Shown here piece by piece: positions 7,796 to 15,526 of a stretch of DNA of 64,000 nt; position 1 is the first letter of the stretch; every line of letters starts with the position of its first letter. Below the pieces are notes generated by a model. The model was not told the origin of the DNA. It made no database searches and was given only the letters and a program-made list of their open reading frames with translations. Made by a program: the position numbers and the translations under genes. The stretch is from Candidatus Peribacterales bacterium (GTDB lineage Bacteria > Patescibacteriota > Gracilibacteria > Peribacterales > Peribacteraceae): the NCBI GenBank assembly GCA_020058765.1, contig JAGVDM010000004.1, positions 186,001-250,000 of the forward strand. The letters are read 5' to 3'.

Positions 7796-9745
7796 ATGTG
7801 CCACACTGTGCGCATGCGATCTGTTGTGCAGCGCACGTTCTCTCGTAGCAACATCCCGGTTGTGATAGCCGCTTTTCTCATAGCGGCTGTGTTGTGGAAA
7901 GGCGGCAAAACTCTAGAAATGACATGGGTACTCGTTGCTCTTGCGTGGCTTTGTGCTGCTGATCAATGGTCAGTGGGATTCCAGCCAAAGCGTCCAGTGC
8001 CTGCTCTACTGTGGCTGCTGCTCTGCGGGTACGTGGGTATGAGCGTGGCAAGTGCATTCACATCGCAGACTGCAAACTATGGCCTCGATGAAATGTTACG
8101 CACAGGCGCGCTCGTTACGTTGTGCCTCTGGATGATACGCGTTGCGCAAGAGAGCGCGTTACAACGATTCCGTGGTGCGCTCATTGCCGCAACGATCGTT
8201 GCCTGTGCAGTGGGAATTCTTGTGTATGTCTTACAGCCCGTTGATCGCATGGTGGGTACGTTCCTTGATTTCCGTTTCCACACAGATTATTGGCCAAATG
8301 CGTGGGCGGAGTTCCTGCTGCTCGTGTGGCCTGTGCTGCTCGTGTGGTCATGGCAAACATTGCGCAGCACACCTATACGTTTGGTAACACTGGCACTCGT
8401 ATTAGCGTGCTTGCTGCTCTCGTACTCACGAGCGAGCATACTCGTTTTTGCTGCGCAGGCGGGCGGGTGGATTGTCTTTGTATTGTTGAGCGACTTGCAC
8501 AATCGCACGTGGCTGAAACCAGCGCTCTCCAAAGCACTCGCTGTTACCGTTCTTGCTCTCGTTCTGTTTGTGGGAATCAATGCAGTACGCTCGCGCATAT
8601 TCCCTGTGCAATCCGTAACAGAAAAGGTCACATTCACTGCGGCGGAAGGCACGTCATCTGTTTCCGAGCGCAGCCAGTTCTGGCAACAAGCACTTCGCAT
8701 GACCGCACAGAAGCCACTGCTCGGCTGGGGCCCGTACAGCTTCCGTTTTGTGCAACCGCGAATGCAGGAAGGAGTTTTGGCTACGTCTGATCATCCACAC
8801 AATGTGTTTCTCAAACTTGCATCGGAACGAGGGATTCCTGCCATGCTGTTCTTCGCTGGCGCGGTGATCGTTATTCTCTGGTGCGCTGCACAGTCTGTGC
8901 GCAGCACACCTTGGTCTACCGATGCGGCGATGTTTCTGGGTGTTGCAGGAGTGCTCGCGCACAACCTTGTGGATTACAATTTGCAGTTCGTTGGCATTGC
9001 GCTGCCGTTCTGGCTGTTTCTGGGTGCTCTCGGCCGACTGGTTCCTGTGTCGTCGTATTCGGTGCCGATGCGTTTTCAGCGTATTGCCGAAGTGGTACTG
9101 ATCACTGTGCTTATGCTTACAGCAATTGTGGAAGGTCGTTACCTTGCACTCTCTTCACTCGGTCGGCACGCCCAAGCGGCAGGGGATACCGAAGCTGCAT
9201 TAGAATGGTACGAGCGCTCAAGTGCGCAGCGCTTCAGCCGTGATTTGCACTTGAGTAGAGCGCAGCTCTTCATTGAGAAGGGCGACTACGCCAAAGCCAC
9301 CGAGGTGCTGAACGTGTACGCAGCGCAGAATGAGGAAGATGGCAGACTCTGGAAATTGCGTGGCGATCTCTGCACAGCGCAAAACGATGCAGCGTGTGCA
9401 CGCACCACATACGAACGAGCGTATGTGCTCTATGGGTGGAACGATTTGTCCATTCTGCGATTCCTCGTCGAAAGTATGATTGCCGCAGATGGTAAAGAGA
9501 GTGTTGATCTTCAAAAAGAGGAATTTACTGGGAGAATGCGTGCGTTTGCCAATGCCATCGAGCGCAACGCACATTTCATTGCACTCTCTCACAACGTGGA
9601 GGAGCTCATGCTGCTTACCAAACGGTTCGCTGCGCTCTATCCCGAAGAGGAGCCTGCATATCTGGTGCTCGGAGCTGCAGCAGCGCGCAATGCCGAAAGT
9701 GAGCGTTCTCGTTTGCAAACTCGATCACCGGGAGTGCTTTGGTAA
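7796..9745 (+). CDS. O-antigen ligase-like (Wzy/WaaL) membrane protein with C-terminal TPRs
   Basis: 649 residues. GGAG with 7-nt spacing supports the ATG at 7796 over the one at 7814. About ten membrane segments fill residues 20-440. The large loop has the Wzy_C-type signature LGWGPYSFRF followed by HPHNVFLKLASERG, conserved in O-antigen ligases, polymerases and related glycan or protein-glycan transferases. Residues 460-620 form TPR-like helical pairs (AQAAGDTEAALEWYERS, KATEVLNVYAAQNEEDG). It probably joins or polymerises a surface glycan on the outer face of the membrane. The lipoprotein gene at 9793 follows directly. Confidence 0.82.
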   Translation: MCHTVRMRSVVQRTFSRSNIPVVIAAFLIAAVLWKGGKTLEMTWVLVALAWLCAADQWSVGFQPKRPVPALLWLLLCGYVGMSVASAFTSQTANYGLDEMLRTGALVTLCLWMIRVAQESALQRFRGALIAATIVACAVGILVYVLQPVDRMVGTFLDFRFHTDYWPNAWAEFLLLVWPVLLVWSWQTLRSTPIRLVTLALVLACLLLSYSRASILVFAAQAGGWIVFVLLSDLHNRTWLKPALSKALAVTVLALVLFVGINAVRSRIFPVQSVTEKVTFTAAEGTSSVSERSQFWQQALRMTAQKPLLGWGPYSFRFVQPRMQEGVLATSDHPHNVFLKLASERGIPAMLFFAGAVIVILWCAAQSVRSTPWSTDAAMFLGVAGVLAHNLVDYNLQFVGIALPFWLFLGALGRLVPVSSYSVPMRFQRIAEVVLITVLMLTAIVEGRYLALSSLGRHAQAAGDTEAALEWYERSSAQRFSRDLHLSRAQLFIEKGDYAKATEVLNVYAAQNEEDGRLWKLRGDLCTAQNDAACARTTYERAYVLYGWNDLSILRFLVESMIAADGKESVDLQKEEFTGRMRAFANAIERNAHFIALSHNVEELMLLTKRFAALYPEEEPAYLVLGAAAARNAESERSRLQTRSPGVLW

Positions 9746-9792
9746 GGTTGCAGTCCTACTTCTGCGGACGTAGGATCGCAGCCCACATCATT

Positions 9793-10290
9793 ATGCGATT
9801 CTCTCTTCTTGTTCTCAGCGCGGCTCTGCTCCTCTCCGCGTGCTCACGCACTGTCTCAGATGCGCCAGATCAGGTTCTGGAGTACACGGTGCCGACCGGT
9901 GACCTGAAGTACGCAGACAGCATATTTGGGAAAGAGGCATGGTTTGCAATTGGTGCTTTCGCTCCCACTCAAGACGCGATAGCGAATGGTGTTGCCCAAG
10001 CCCATTTTTTTGAGAGCGGGGATTACCGCCTCACTGTGCAATTGAATGTTGAACGTGCCAAAGATGGAGCATTCTATGAGGTATGGCTGGCCAAAGAGGG
10101 CGAGGAGCCTCGCAGCGTGGGTCATCTGCGCAGTGTGCTCGGCGATGTGCGCCATGCGTTGGAGTACACGGCAAAAGAGGACTTGCGAGATTCGCTCACC
10201 GTGCTCGTTACCTTAGAGCTCGATGATGGTAATTCGGTACCTGGTCTGGCGATAGCAAGCGCACAACTGGCGCACTACGTTCGGGATTGA
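9793..10290 (+). CDS. Lipoprotein with a RskA-like (anti-sigma-K C-terminal) domain
   Basis: 165 residues from the ATG at 9793. The signal peptide ends in the lipobox LSAC (Cys17). The later pattern resembles the extracytoplasmic domain of anti-sigma-K factors: a YEVWLAKEGEEP strand, a short GHLRSVLGD segment, and VTLELDDGNSVPG near the end. No anti-sigma N-terminal region or membrane helix is present, so it is probably a free lipoprotein using the same beta fold and not a regulator. It is adjacent to the O-antigen-ligase-like gene and likely in its operon. Confidence 0.7.
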   Translation: MRFSLLVLSAALLLSACSRTVSDAPDQVLEYTVPTGDLKYADSIFGKEAWFAIGAFAPTQDAIANGVAQAHFFESGDYRLTVQLNVERAKDGAFYEVWLAKEGEEPRSVGHLRSVLGDVRHALEYTAKEDLRDSLTVLVTLELDDGNSVPGLAIASAQLAHYVRD

Positions 10291-10463
10291 TTTTGAAGGT
10301 GATCCAACGGCCAACTACATTCACACGTGCAAGAACCCTGCCGCCTCGTTCCCGCTTAAGCGAGTGTGAGGGGTATTGCGCGCTGCCTATTCCCTGTTGC
10401 AACGCTTCTGGCCGATCCTCTCCGCTCGCATGTGCGAGTCTCAGTCGGTTCCCCGAAGCGTTC
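10291..10463. other. Non-coding stretch with nested hairpins
   Basis: No convincing frame was found here; the one long ORF on the plus strand (10287-10559) is rich in Cys, Arg and Pro and looks non-coding. Several helices can be drawn: 10401-10408 with 10455-10462 (8 bp), enclosing 10411-10415 with 10445-10449 and the hairpin 10425-10438. They follow the stop codon of the small gene at 10464-10583 on the minus strand and could form its 3' UTR. Confidence 0.4.
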
Positions 10464-10583
10464 TTATCCGAAGGTCGGATACCACAGCAGGAGCTGAAGT
10501 GTGAACGCCGCGATCAGGCATGTGTGCACGAGCACAACAGGCCCAGGAACGTGGTGTGAAGTGTATTTCACGATCTTCATCAT
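10464..10583 (-). CDS. Small membrane peptide (39 residues)
   Basis: The ATG at 10583 opens a 39-codon frame ending in TAA at 10466-10464. The product starts MMKIVKYTSHHVPGP and continues into a hydrophobic segment (VVLVHTCLIAAFTLQLLLW), so it is a single-span membrane peptide with a basic, cytoplasmic N-terminus. A good promoter (10608-10635) lies 24 nt upstream, and the surrounding 530 bp hold no other credible gene of normal size. I recognise no family. The last codons overlap the 6-bp hairpin ATCCGA/TCGGAT (10466-10480). Confidence 0.6.
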   Translation of the reverse strand: MMKIVKYTSHHVPGPVVLVHTCLIAAFTLQLLLWYPTFG

Positions 10584-10607
10584 AGGGGTGTGGTGAAGGG
10601 GGTCGGC

Positions 10608-10635
10608 AGTGTACGTATGGGTCTTTTGTTGTCTA
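10608..10635 (-). promoter_or_regulatory. Promoter of the 39-residue peptide gene
   Basis: TAGACA (10635-10630), a 16-bp spacer and TACACT (10613-10608) on the minus strand place the start of transcription about 18 nt before the ATG at 10583. Confidence 0.6.
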
Positions 10636-10824
10636 GCAATACTTGATCACATATTGTGTTCGATGTTCTGGTACTACTTGGCACCGGCAAAATAGCCCGG
10701 TTTCATCTACCCGCATGTTCCTGCAGACCAAAGTGGATTATTGTTGAACACAAAAATTGTTCAAAAATCTTTATTTTGCCCTCATTCAAACACTAGACAA
10801 ATCAAATAAATATTATGAAACAGG
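10636..10824. other. AT-rich intergenic stretch
   Basis: No gene of normal size. A 27-codon minus-strand frame (10633-10716, starting MRVDETGLFCRCQ) ends inside the -35 box of the next promoter and is too short to assert. TTGAACA (10744-10750) and TGTTCAA (10758-10764) form a 7-bp inverted repeat followed by an A/T tract, possibly a weak terminator beyond the stop of the gene at 10825. Confidence 0.3.
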
Positions 10825-11439
10825 CTAAATAGCTCGCTCGGGCGTAGATTTGTACTGCCCCTCATTTGTAACAAGATGCGCTTCCAGAGTCGATGATCGT
10901 ACTGGTTCTGCTGGGGCAACAGCTCGTTGCTGTTTGCAATGCTCCATTGCTAATCGCACCTCTTCAATGATGCCGGCAACCTCTGGATTGTATGCGTGTC
11001 CTTCATGCAGCTCTAGGGTGGTGCGCAGGTGAAGCAGTACCTCTACAGTGCCGGAAGGCTTTTTGCCTGCGTTTCTTCGGTCAGAGGAATCTGGCGGGAA
11101 TCCATCCAATGCTATGCGCATGTCCACTTCCTGCCAGCGTGCCAAGAGTGAACGCAGTGCATTTGCCTGCGTTGCAAGAGTGCACATGAGGGTATCGTGC
11201 TGCTCAGTTGCGGCTTTCGCCATTTGTACATGCACCTCACGGCCCGGTGCATCAGAGAATTGCATGCGGAGCCATGGGGTTACGTGATTCGTTTTGGGCG
11301 TACGGCCTTGCACAAATTGTGCGCTCTCTCCGTCGGGGAGCTCAGCAGAGAGCCTGCGGCAGTACTCACCGGATGGTTCTGGGGTAAGGGAAGGTACCTG
11401 CATATGGAAGGGGGAAATAAAGAAAGCCCTCCGAGCCAT
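10825..11439 (-). CDS. Hypothetical soluble protein
   Basis: 204 residues from the ATG at 11439; a start at 11403 (MQVPSLTPEP) is equally possible. There is no signal peptide. Composition is polar with long predicted helices (about residues 60-100 and 130-175), including repeated small hydrophobic/charged patterns such as LATQANALRSLLARWQ. No family is recognised. A TTGACA-N16-TACGAT promoter at 11571-11544 lies 104 nt upstream, with a 17-codon leader frame between (11536-11483). The gene shares its polar, Arg/Pro-rich style with the gene at 11568-12728 and may be related in role. Confidence 0.6.
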   Translation of the reverse strand: MARRAFFISPFHMQVPSLTPEPSGEYCRRLSAELPDGESAQFVQGRTPKTNHVTPWLRMQFSDAPGREVHVQMAKAATEQHDTLMCTLATQANALRSLLARWQEVDMRIALDGFPPDSSDRRNAGKKPSGTVEVLLHLRTTLELHEGHAYNPEVAGIIEEVRLAMEHCKQQRAVAPAEPVRSSTLEAHLVTNEGQYKSTPERAI

Positions 11440-11482
11440 GTGGCGCGGGAGGTGCTCGTTTTCGTGGATTAGCAGCTCGTCC

Positions 11483-11536
11483 CTACGCCTGGCGCGGGTG
11501 AATAATGCAGCTGATAATCGCGAACTGAACGGTCAT
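11483..11536 (-). CDS. Possible 17-residue leader peptide
   Basis: An ATG at 11536 lies 7 nt after the -10 box TACGAT (11549-11544; TTGACA at 11571-11566, 16-bp spacer). The frame reads MTVQFAIISCIIHPRQA and stops with TAG at 11485-11483, before the gene at 10825-11439. Four of six consecutive residues are Ile. I see no terminator between it and the gene, so attenuation cannot be argued; it may only be the first ATG of a leaderless mRNA. Confidence 0.3.
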   Translation of the reverse strand: MTVQFAIISCIIHPRQA

Positions 11537-11567
11537 TGCGGATATCGTACTTTGCTTTAGTTGTCTG

Positions 11568-12728
11568 TCAAGAAGCTGGCGTGCGACGTGAGCGATACAC
11601 ATTGAGGCAAGCCGCGGCGTGATCTGCAGTTGTTCGGATGCAGATGAATACCTTCCCAGCAGGGTCTTCCTCTAGGTAGCGCTGCACATCACCACATAGG
11701 AGTTGGAGCTCCGCGGATTCCAGGGGGATGGGAAACTCGCAGAGATAATCTCGCTCTTTATCTACGTCCTTCGTGGAGGGCTCGAGCTTTCCTGGTAGAA
11801 CGACGATTCGATCGATTGCCAGCCCCATGCTCTCTAGCGTTGCTTCGAGCACTTGCTGCGTGCCCTTCTCTACCTCGTCGCCGGAGTAGCTCTTCTGCTC
11901 GGTACTCCACGTATCTGTCGTTTCCACATTCTCCTGCGGTGGTGCATCGGTGTACAGTGCAGCACTTTCCGATCCAGCATTGGAACGTGCAGATGCCGCA
12001 TTCACATGTAGCGTCCATGGATCCGCGGGATCTGCCCACACAATAAGTGTGCCGCCTGGCACGTCACGAAGAATATCTGCTTCGATGTATTCTGCGAGTC
12101 CTTGTGCTCCGCGGAACCATTGTTCTGCATCGTGCATACGAAACGGCGGAACACGGATAGATCGAGTGCTGCGTGGGTTGTGCCCTGCAGAAAAGAGATA
12201 TTTGCGCAGCTCGCCCGGCGGTAGTGACGGCGCCATGCGTACATTCGGTAATTGCATGTGTGGGAGAGCAAACCACGTACGGCTCCCCTCGGTGCCCATG
12301 CCCTGCCAGCAACGTAATGCATCTACTGCGCTATCAATAGGTGTAACCGAATGGAGTAGTGCCTCGCGCTCTGTTTGGGGGAGTTCGAGCGACAGTGCAT
12401 CGATTATTTTCTTGCGAATTACGTATAGTGTTTCGGCAGGGTTGCGGAGTAATTCGGCGTAGAGGGTGGTGGGACGAACGCAGATCTTGTCGGACAGCGT
12501 ACATTCGATCACGCGCAGAGAATCACCCTGATCTGAAGGGACAACTGCGGGGTAGATATGGAGGTTCGATGCATCGATACCATTCGCTCGCAATAATGGA
12601 GAGATCTCGCGCAGTAAATACGACCGAATCTCATCAACAGATATTTGTGTATCCCACACACGCAAATGATCTTCCCTTGTGGTAGAGGAGTCGGCTGATT
12701 GTGTGCGTTCCGGAGTCATTGGGGGCAT
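11568..12728 (-). CDS. Hypothetical protein, large and soluble
   Basis: 386 residues from the ATG at 12728 (or 383 from 12719). There is no signal peptide or membrane segment. The N-terminal third has alternating strands and helices (ISVDEIRSYLLREISPLLRANG, ETLYVIRKKIIDALSLELP); the middle contains Trp-rich segments (WFALPHMQL, WADPADPWTLHVN); residues 270-320 are polar and probably a linker; the C-terminal 70 residues look folded. I do not recognise the family. TATACA about 9 nt before the ATG could be a -10 box, and no Shine-Dalgarno sequence is seen. Its last codons overlap the -35 box of the downstream gene's promoter. Confidence 0.65.
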   Translation of the reverse strand: MPPMTPERTQSADSSTTREDHLRVWDTQISVDEIRSYLLREISPLLRANGIDASNLHIYPAVVPSDQGDSLRVIECTLSDKICVRPTTLYAELLRNPAETLYVIRKKIIDALSLELPQTEREALLHSVTPIDSAVDALRCWQGMGTEGSRTWFALPHMQLPNVRMAPSLPPGELRKYLFSAGHNPRSTRSIRVPPFRMHDAEQWFRGAQGLAEYIEADILRDVPGGTLIVWADPADPWTLHVNAASARSNAGSESAALYTDAPPQENVETTDTWSTEQKSYSGDEVEKGTQQVLEATLESMGLAIDRIVVLPGKLEPSTKDVDKERDYLCEFPIPLESAELQLLCGDVQRYLEEDPAGKVFICIRTTADHAAACLNVYRSRRTPAS

Positions 12729-12865
12729 TATTCGTGTATATCGAATTTCGTCAACTTTCTTGGATGCCGAAGTGACGACAGACTGTTTAGCGCGTACGTG
12801 CGAGCCATGAATACAACTCTGCGCTCTAGCACCGCGCGTTTGCCTTGCGTACACTTTGAGATGTT

Positions 12866-12942
12866 CGGGATGTAGCTCAGTTGGCTAGAGCGCGTCGTTC
12901 GGGACGACGAGGCCGGAGGTTCAAGTCCTCTCATCCCGACCA
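12866..12942 (+). tRNA. tRNA-Pro (anticodon CGG)
   Basis: 77 nt including encoded CCA. The acceptor CGGGATG pairs with CATCCCG, discriminator A. The anticodon stem CGTCG/CGACG holds the loop TTCGGGA (CGG), and the T-loop is GTTCAAGTC. A C1 start is typical of bacterial tRNA-Pro. Confidence 0.97.
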
Positions 12943-13019
12943 TTTTTGGTTCGGCAGTTGGTTGCGTGAACTCTGCGACGTTTTCTGCTAGGATATCGCC
13001 GTTTTCCCCACACACTGTT

Positions 13020-13592
13020 ATGGCGCTCCTCTCGAAATCGAAATTTTCTCTCCTCATCCTTGGCGGCATTGCCGTGCTCCTTTTGGGGTGGGTATGGTCC
13101 ACGTATAACGGTCTCGTGACAGTGAAGGAATCTCTTGATGGCACATGGGCACAGGTGGAAACCCAATACCAACGTCGCTTTGACCTTATTCCGAACCTGC
13201 AAGCGACTGTACAAGGCGCTGCAGATTTTGAGCAGGAAACATTCACTGCGGTGACTGCTGCCCGCAGCCAGTGGCAAGGTGCCACATCTCGTGAAGGTCA
13301 AATTGCTGCGATCAATGGATTTGATTCCGCGCTGTCCAGATTGCTGGTGACGGTGGAGGCATATCCGCAGTTGCAGGCTACACAGGCATTCCGCGACTTC
13401 ATGACGCAGCTCGAAGGAACAGAGAATCGCATCGCAACCGCACGCCGCGATTACAACGACGTCGTCCGGGAGTACAACGTGTACGTTCGTGTGTTCCCAA
13501 GGAACGTTCTTGCGGGCATGTTCGGCTTTGAGCCTGCGGCCTTCTTCGCCAGTGCGGAGGATGCTGCCGTAGCTCCAGCAGTGCAGTTCTAA
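13020..13592 (+). CDS. lemA: LemA family membrane protein
   Basis: 190 residues from the ATG at 13020. One membrane helix (about 9-26, SLLILGGIAVLLLGWVWS) is followed by the conserved LemA helical domain, recognised by YNGLVTVKESLDGTWAQVE, the YQRRFDLIPNLQATV segment (residues about 50-65) and the C-terminal YNVYVRVFPRNVLAGMFGF. LemA proteins have an N-out topology and form helical bundles in the envelope; their molecular role is unsettled. Its TAA overlaps the ATG of the TPM-domain gene by one base, a pairing widely conserved in bacteria. -10 candidate TAGGAT lies at 12989-12994. Confidence 0.95.
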   Translation: MALLSKSKFSLLILGGIAVLLLGWVWSTYNGLVTVKESLDGTWAQVETQYQRRFDLIPNLQATVQGAADFEQETFTAVTAARSQWQGATSREGQIAAINGFDSALSRLLVTVEAYPQLQATQAFRDFMTQLEGTENRIATARRDYNDVVREYNVYVRVFPRNVLAGMFGFEPAAFFASAEDAAVAPAVQF

Positions 13593-14482
13593 TGCCTCAT
13601 CGCCTTTTCACGGTCGCGCTCTTCTGCTTCGCATGTGTACCGCATGTGCACGCCTATGAAGTTCCTGCAAATGATGGATTTGTGACGGTTGTGTTGCCTG
13701 CAGAAAAAAGAGCTCTCGTGTTGCCGGAGTCTGACGAAGAAATCCTGGAGGCACGATTGAGCGCGTATAGGGAACAAACAAGTAATGAAATCGCGATACT
13801 CATTGTTGAGTCGTTGTATGGAGAAGCAATAGTGGATGTTGCTGTGGAGGCAGGGAGAGAGTGGGGTGTGGGTACGGAAGAGAATGACAACGGCATTGTG
13901 ATTGTAATGAGTTACGATGATCAGGAAGTGTTCATTGCCACGGGGTACGGTTTGGAGGGAGCGGTTCCGGATCTTGTTGCGAAAGGGATTATTGATCTCG
14001 ACGTTGTTCCGGCATTCCGAGAAGGTGAATACGCGGAGGGATTGACCGCTGCAGTTGCATCACTCGAGAAGCATATTGGAGGTGAGTACACGGCAGAGCG
14101 ATATGCAGAGAGTGAGAGTGGGAGCATTCCTTGGCCGTTCATTCTTTTCATGGGTTTTCTAGGTATTGATGCGCTCGCTGCATTCCTCGGCCGTACGAAG
14201 TCCTGGTGGCTTGGCGGTGTTATGGGCGCGCTTCTCGGTGTGGTGTTCCTCCTCGCATTTGGTTGGTGGTTGAGCATTCCGCTCCTCGTCGTTTGTGGGT
14301 TGCTTTTCGATTACGTCGTGTCGAAATTGTTCCCAGCGAGTAATGCACGTCGCAGATCACGGCGTGGCGGAGGCGGATTCTACGGAGGTGGATTTGGAGG
14401 TCGAGGAGGAGGTGGTGGCGGTGGCTTTGGTGGATTTAGTGGCGGATCATTTGGGGGAGGAGGAGCAGGAGGCAGGTGGTAA
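13592..14482 (+). CDS. TPM-domain (YgcG-like) secreted membrane protein
   Basis: 296 residues. A Sec signal peptide (about 1-22) precedes a TPM domain (about 45-185) with EEILEARLSAYREQTSNEIAILIVES and GVGTEENDNGIVIVMSYDDQEVFIATGYGLEGAVPD features of that family. Two or three membrane helices occupy about 193-255. The C-terminal 40 residues are almost pure Gly with Arg, Phe and Ser, the usual tail of these proteins. TPM-domain proteins act with LemA in the envelope; phosphatase activity has been reported for plant members only. It overlaps lemA by one nucleotide and so is translationally coupled to it. Confidence 0.92.
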   Translation: MPHRLFTVALFCFACVPHVHAYEVPANDGFVTVVLPAEKRALVLPESDEEILEARLSAYREQTSNEIAILIVESLYGEAIVDVAVEAGREWGVGTEENDNGIVIVMSYDDQEVFIATGYGLEGAVPDLVAKGIIDLDVVPAFREGEYAEGLTAAVASLEKHIGGEYTAERYAESESGSIPWPFILFMGFLGIDALAAFLGRTKSWWLGGVMGALLGVVFLLAFGWWLSIPLLVVCGLLFDYVVSKLFPASNARRRSRRGGGGFYGGGFGGRGGGGGGGFGGFSGGSFGGGGAGGRW

Positions 14483-14536
14483 AAACGTGTGCGTCATCAC
14501 AGCGAATAGAGAGATTTCTGCTAGAGTGACAGAAGT

Positions 14537-15463
14537 ATGATTGTCGCGTCCTCATTCATCGCGCTCTACCTGCATCACTTTCAGCTCCCGCCGTCTCTGC
14601 CCAACGCTGTGCAGCGGCCCTCGAGTGTTGCAGGGCAGCTCTCTGTTACGGTGCGGAATGCAGATACTCTCACGTCTATTCCGAAAGGTGCACAGCGCAT
14701 ACCCATGCTGCAGCTTGATCTGCAGGCTACGTGCAGTGCAGATATTCGAGTGGTGTCACTCGCATTGCGCAAAACAGGTTTGGGCGATCGTAGTGATCTT
14801 GAGGCGATCTACGCAGAAGGAGCGGGTGGTCGTGTGAGCAACGTCCAAAGTGTGTCATCGAAAGATGGTCGACTCTCTCTGCGTATACGTGATGTGATTG
14901 TTGAGGCGTGTGATAGAGAAACCATCACTATCTATGCAAATTTTGCTGCAACAGCGGCTGTCGCCGGCGAGCATCGGTTCGCTCTGGAAAGTGTGGATGC
15001 CGCAGGTGCATCTGTGCGATTGCTCAACGCGCAAGTTGCAAGTCAACTTCGGCGCACAGTGGGAGATACACAGGGTGGCGTACGACTGGAAATGCTCGAC
15101 CCACTCTCACGTATTCGATTCGGCACGGATCGTACAGTTGCCCGCATTCGTCTGACCGCAGAAGGTGACGACGCGCAACATGTTCGGTCGATTCGCTTTG
15201 AGAACAACGGTAGTGCATCCGACGATGATCTCCAAAACCTTGTACTCGTCACCAATCGCGCTGAACGAGTGTCATCCGTTTTGCCTTCTATGGAGGGCAA
15301 AACAGCACTCCTACATATGAACGAAAGTTTTCTTCTTGAGCGCGGACAGACGCGTGTTTTGGAATTGCATGCTGATGTACATATTGGAGCAAGTACCACC
15401 GTACGCTTCGTTGTGGAAGATCCGGCAGATGTCACTACAGAACCGGTGCGACGAAGGCGCTAG
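14537..15463 (+). CDS. Exported protein with duplicated beta-domain
   Basis: 308 residues with a short hydrophobic N-terminus (residues 1-14), probably a weak signal or anchor. Two halves align by eye: about 50-150 (MLQLDLQATCSADIRVVSLA) and about 205-300 (ARIRLTAEGDDAQHVRSIRF), each with an LE(A)I/LV strand, a V(S)SV turn, a long hydrophilic segment and a closing T(I/V) strand. This indicates tandem immunoglobulin-like beta domains. No family name can be given. TAGAGT (14522-14527) lies 9 nt before the ATG and may be the -10 box. It heads the surface operon continuing to 18725. Confidence 0.7.
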   Translation: MIVASSFIALYLHHFQLPPSLPNAVQRPSSVAGQLSVTVRNADTLTSIPKGAQRIPMLQLDLQATCSADIRVVSLALRKTGLGDRSDLEAIYAEGAGGRVSNVQSVSSKDGRLSLRIRDVIVEACDRETITIYANFAATAAVAGEHRFALESVDAAGASVRLLNAQVASQLRRTVGDTQGGVRLEMLDPLSRIRFGTDRTVARIRLTAEGDDAQHVRSIRFENNGSASDDDLQNLVLVTNRAERVSSVLPSMEGKTALLHMNESFLLERGQTRVLELHADVHIGASTTVRFVVEDPADVTTEPVRRRR

Positions 15464-15526
15464 TGGTTGCTCCTGACAGGCGTTGAGATTCATGGCACAC
15501 TGGCGAGGTATCCCTTTCCTTTAGAC

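Noticed and set aside
10287-10559. 90-codon plus-strand ORF
   Set aside because: Cys/Arg/Pro/Ser-rich composition without start context, antisense to a better small gene and hairpins.
10291-10610. RNase P RNA, tmRNA or SRP RNA in the gap near 10.4 kb
   Set aside because: The conserved cores (GAGGAAAGTC, a tag ORF with a tRNA-like end, GGAAGCAGC) are missing, and part of the gap encodes a small protein.
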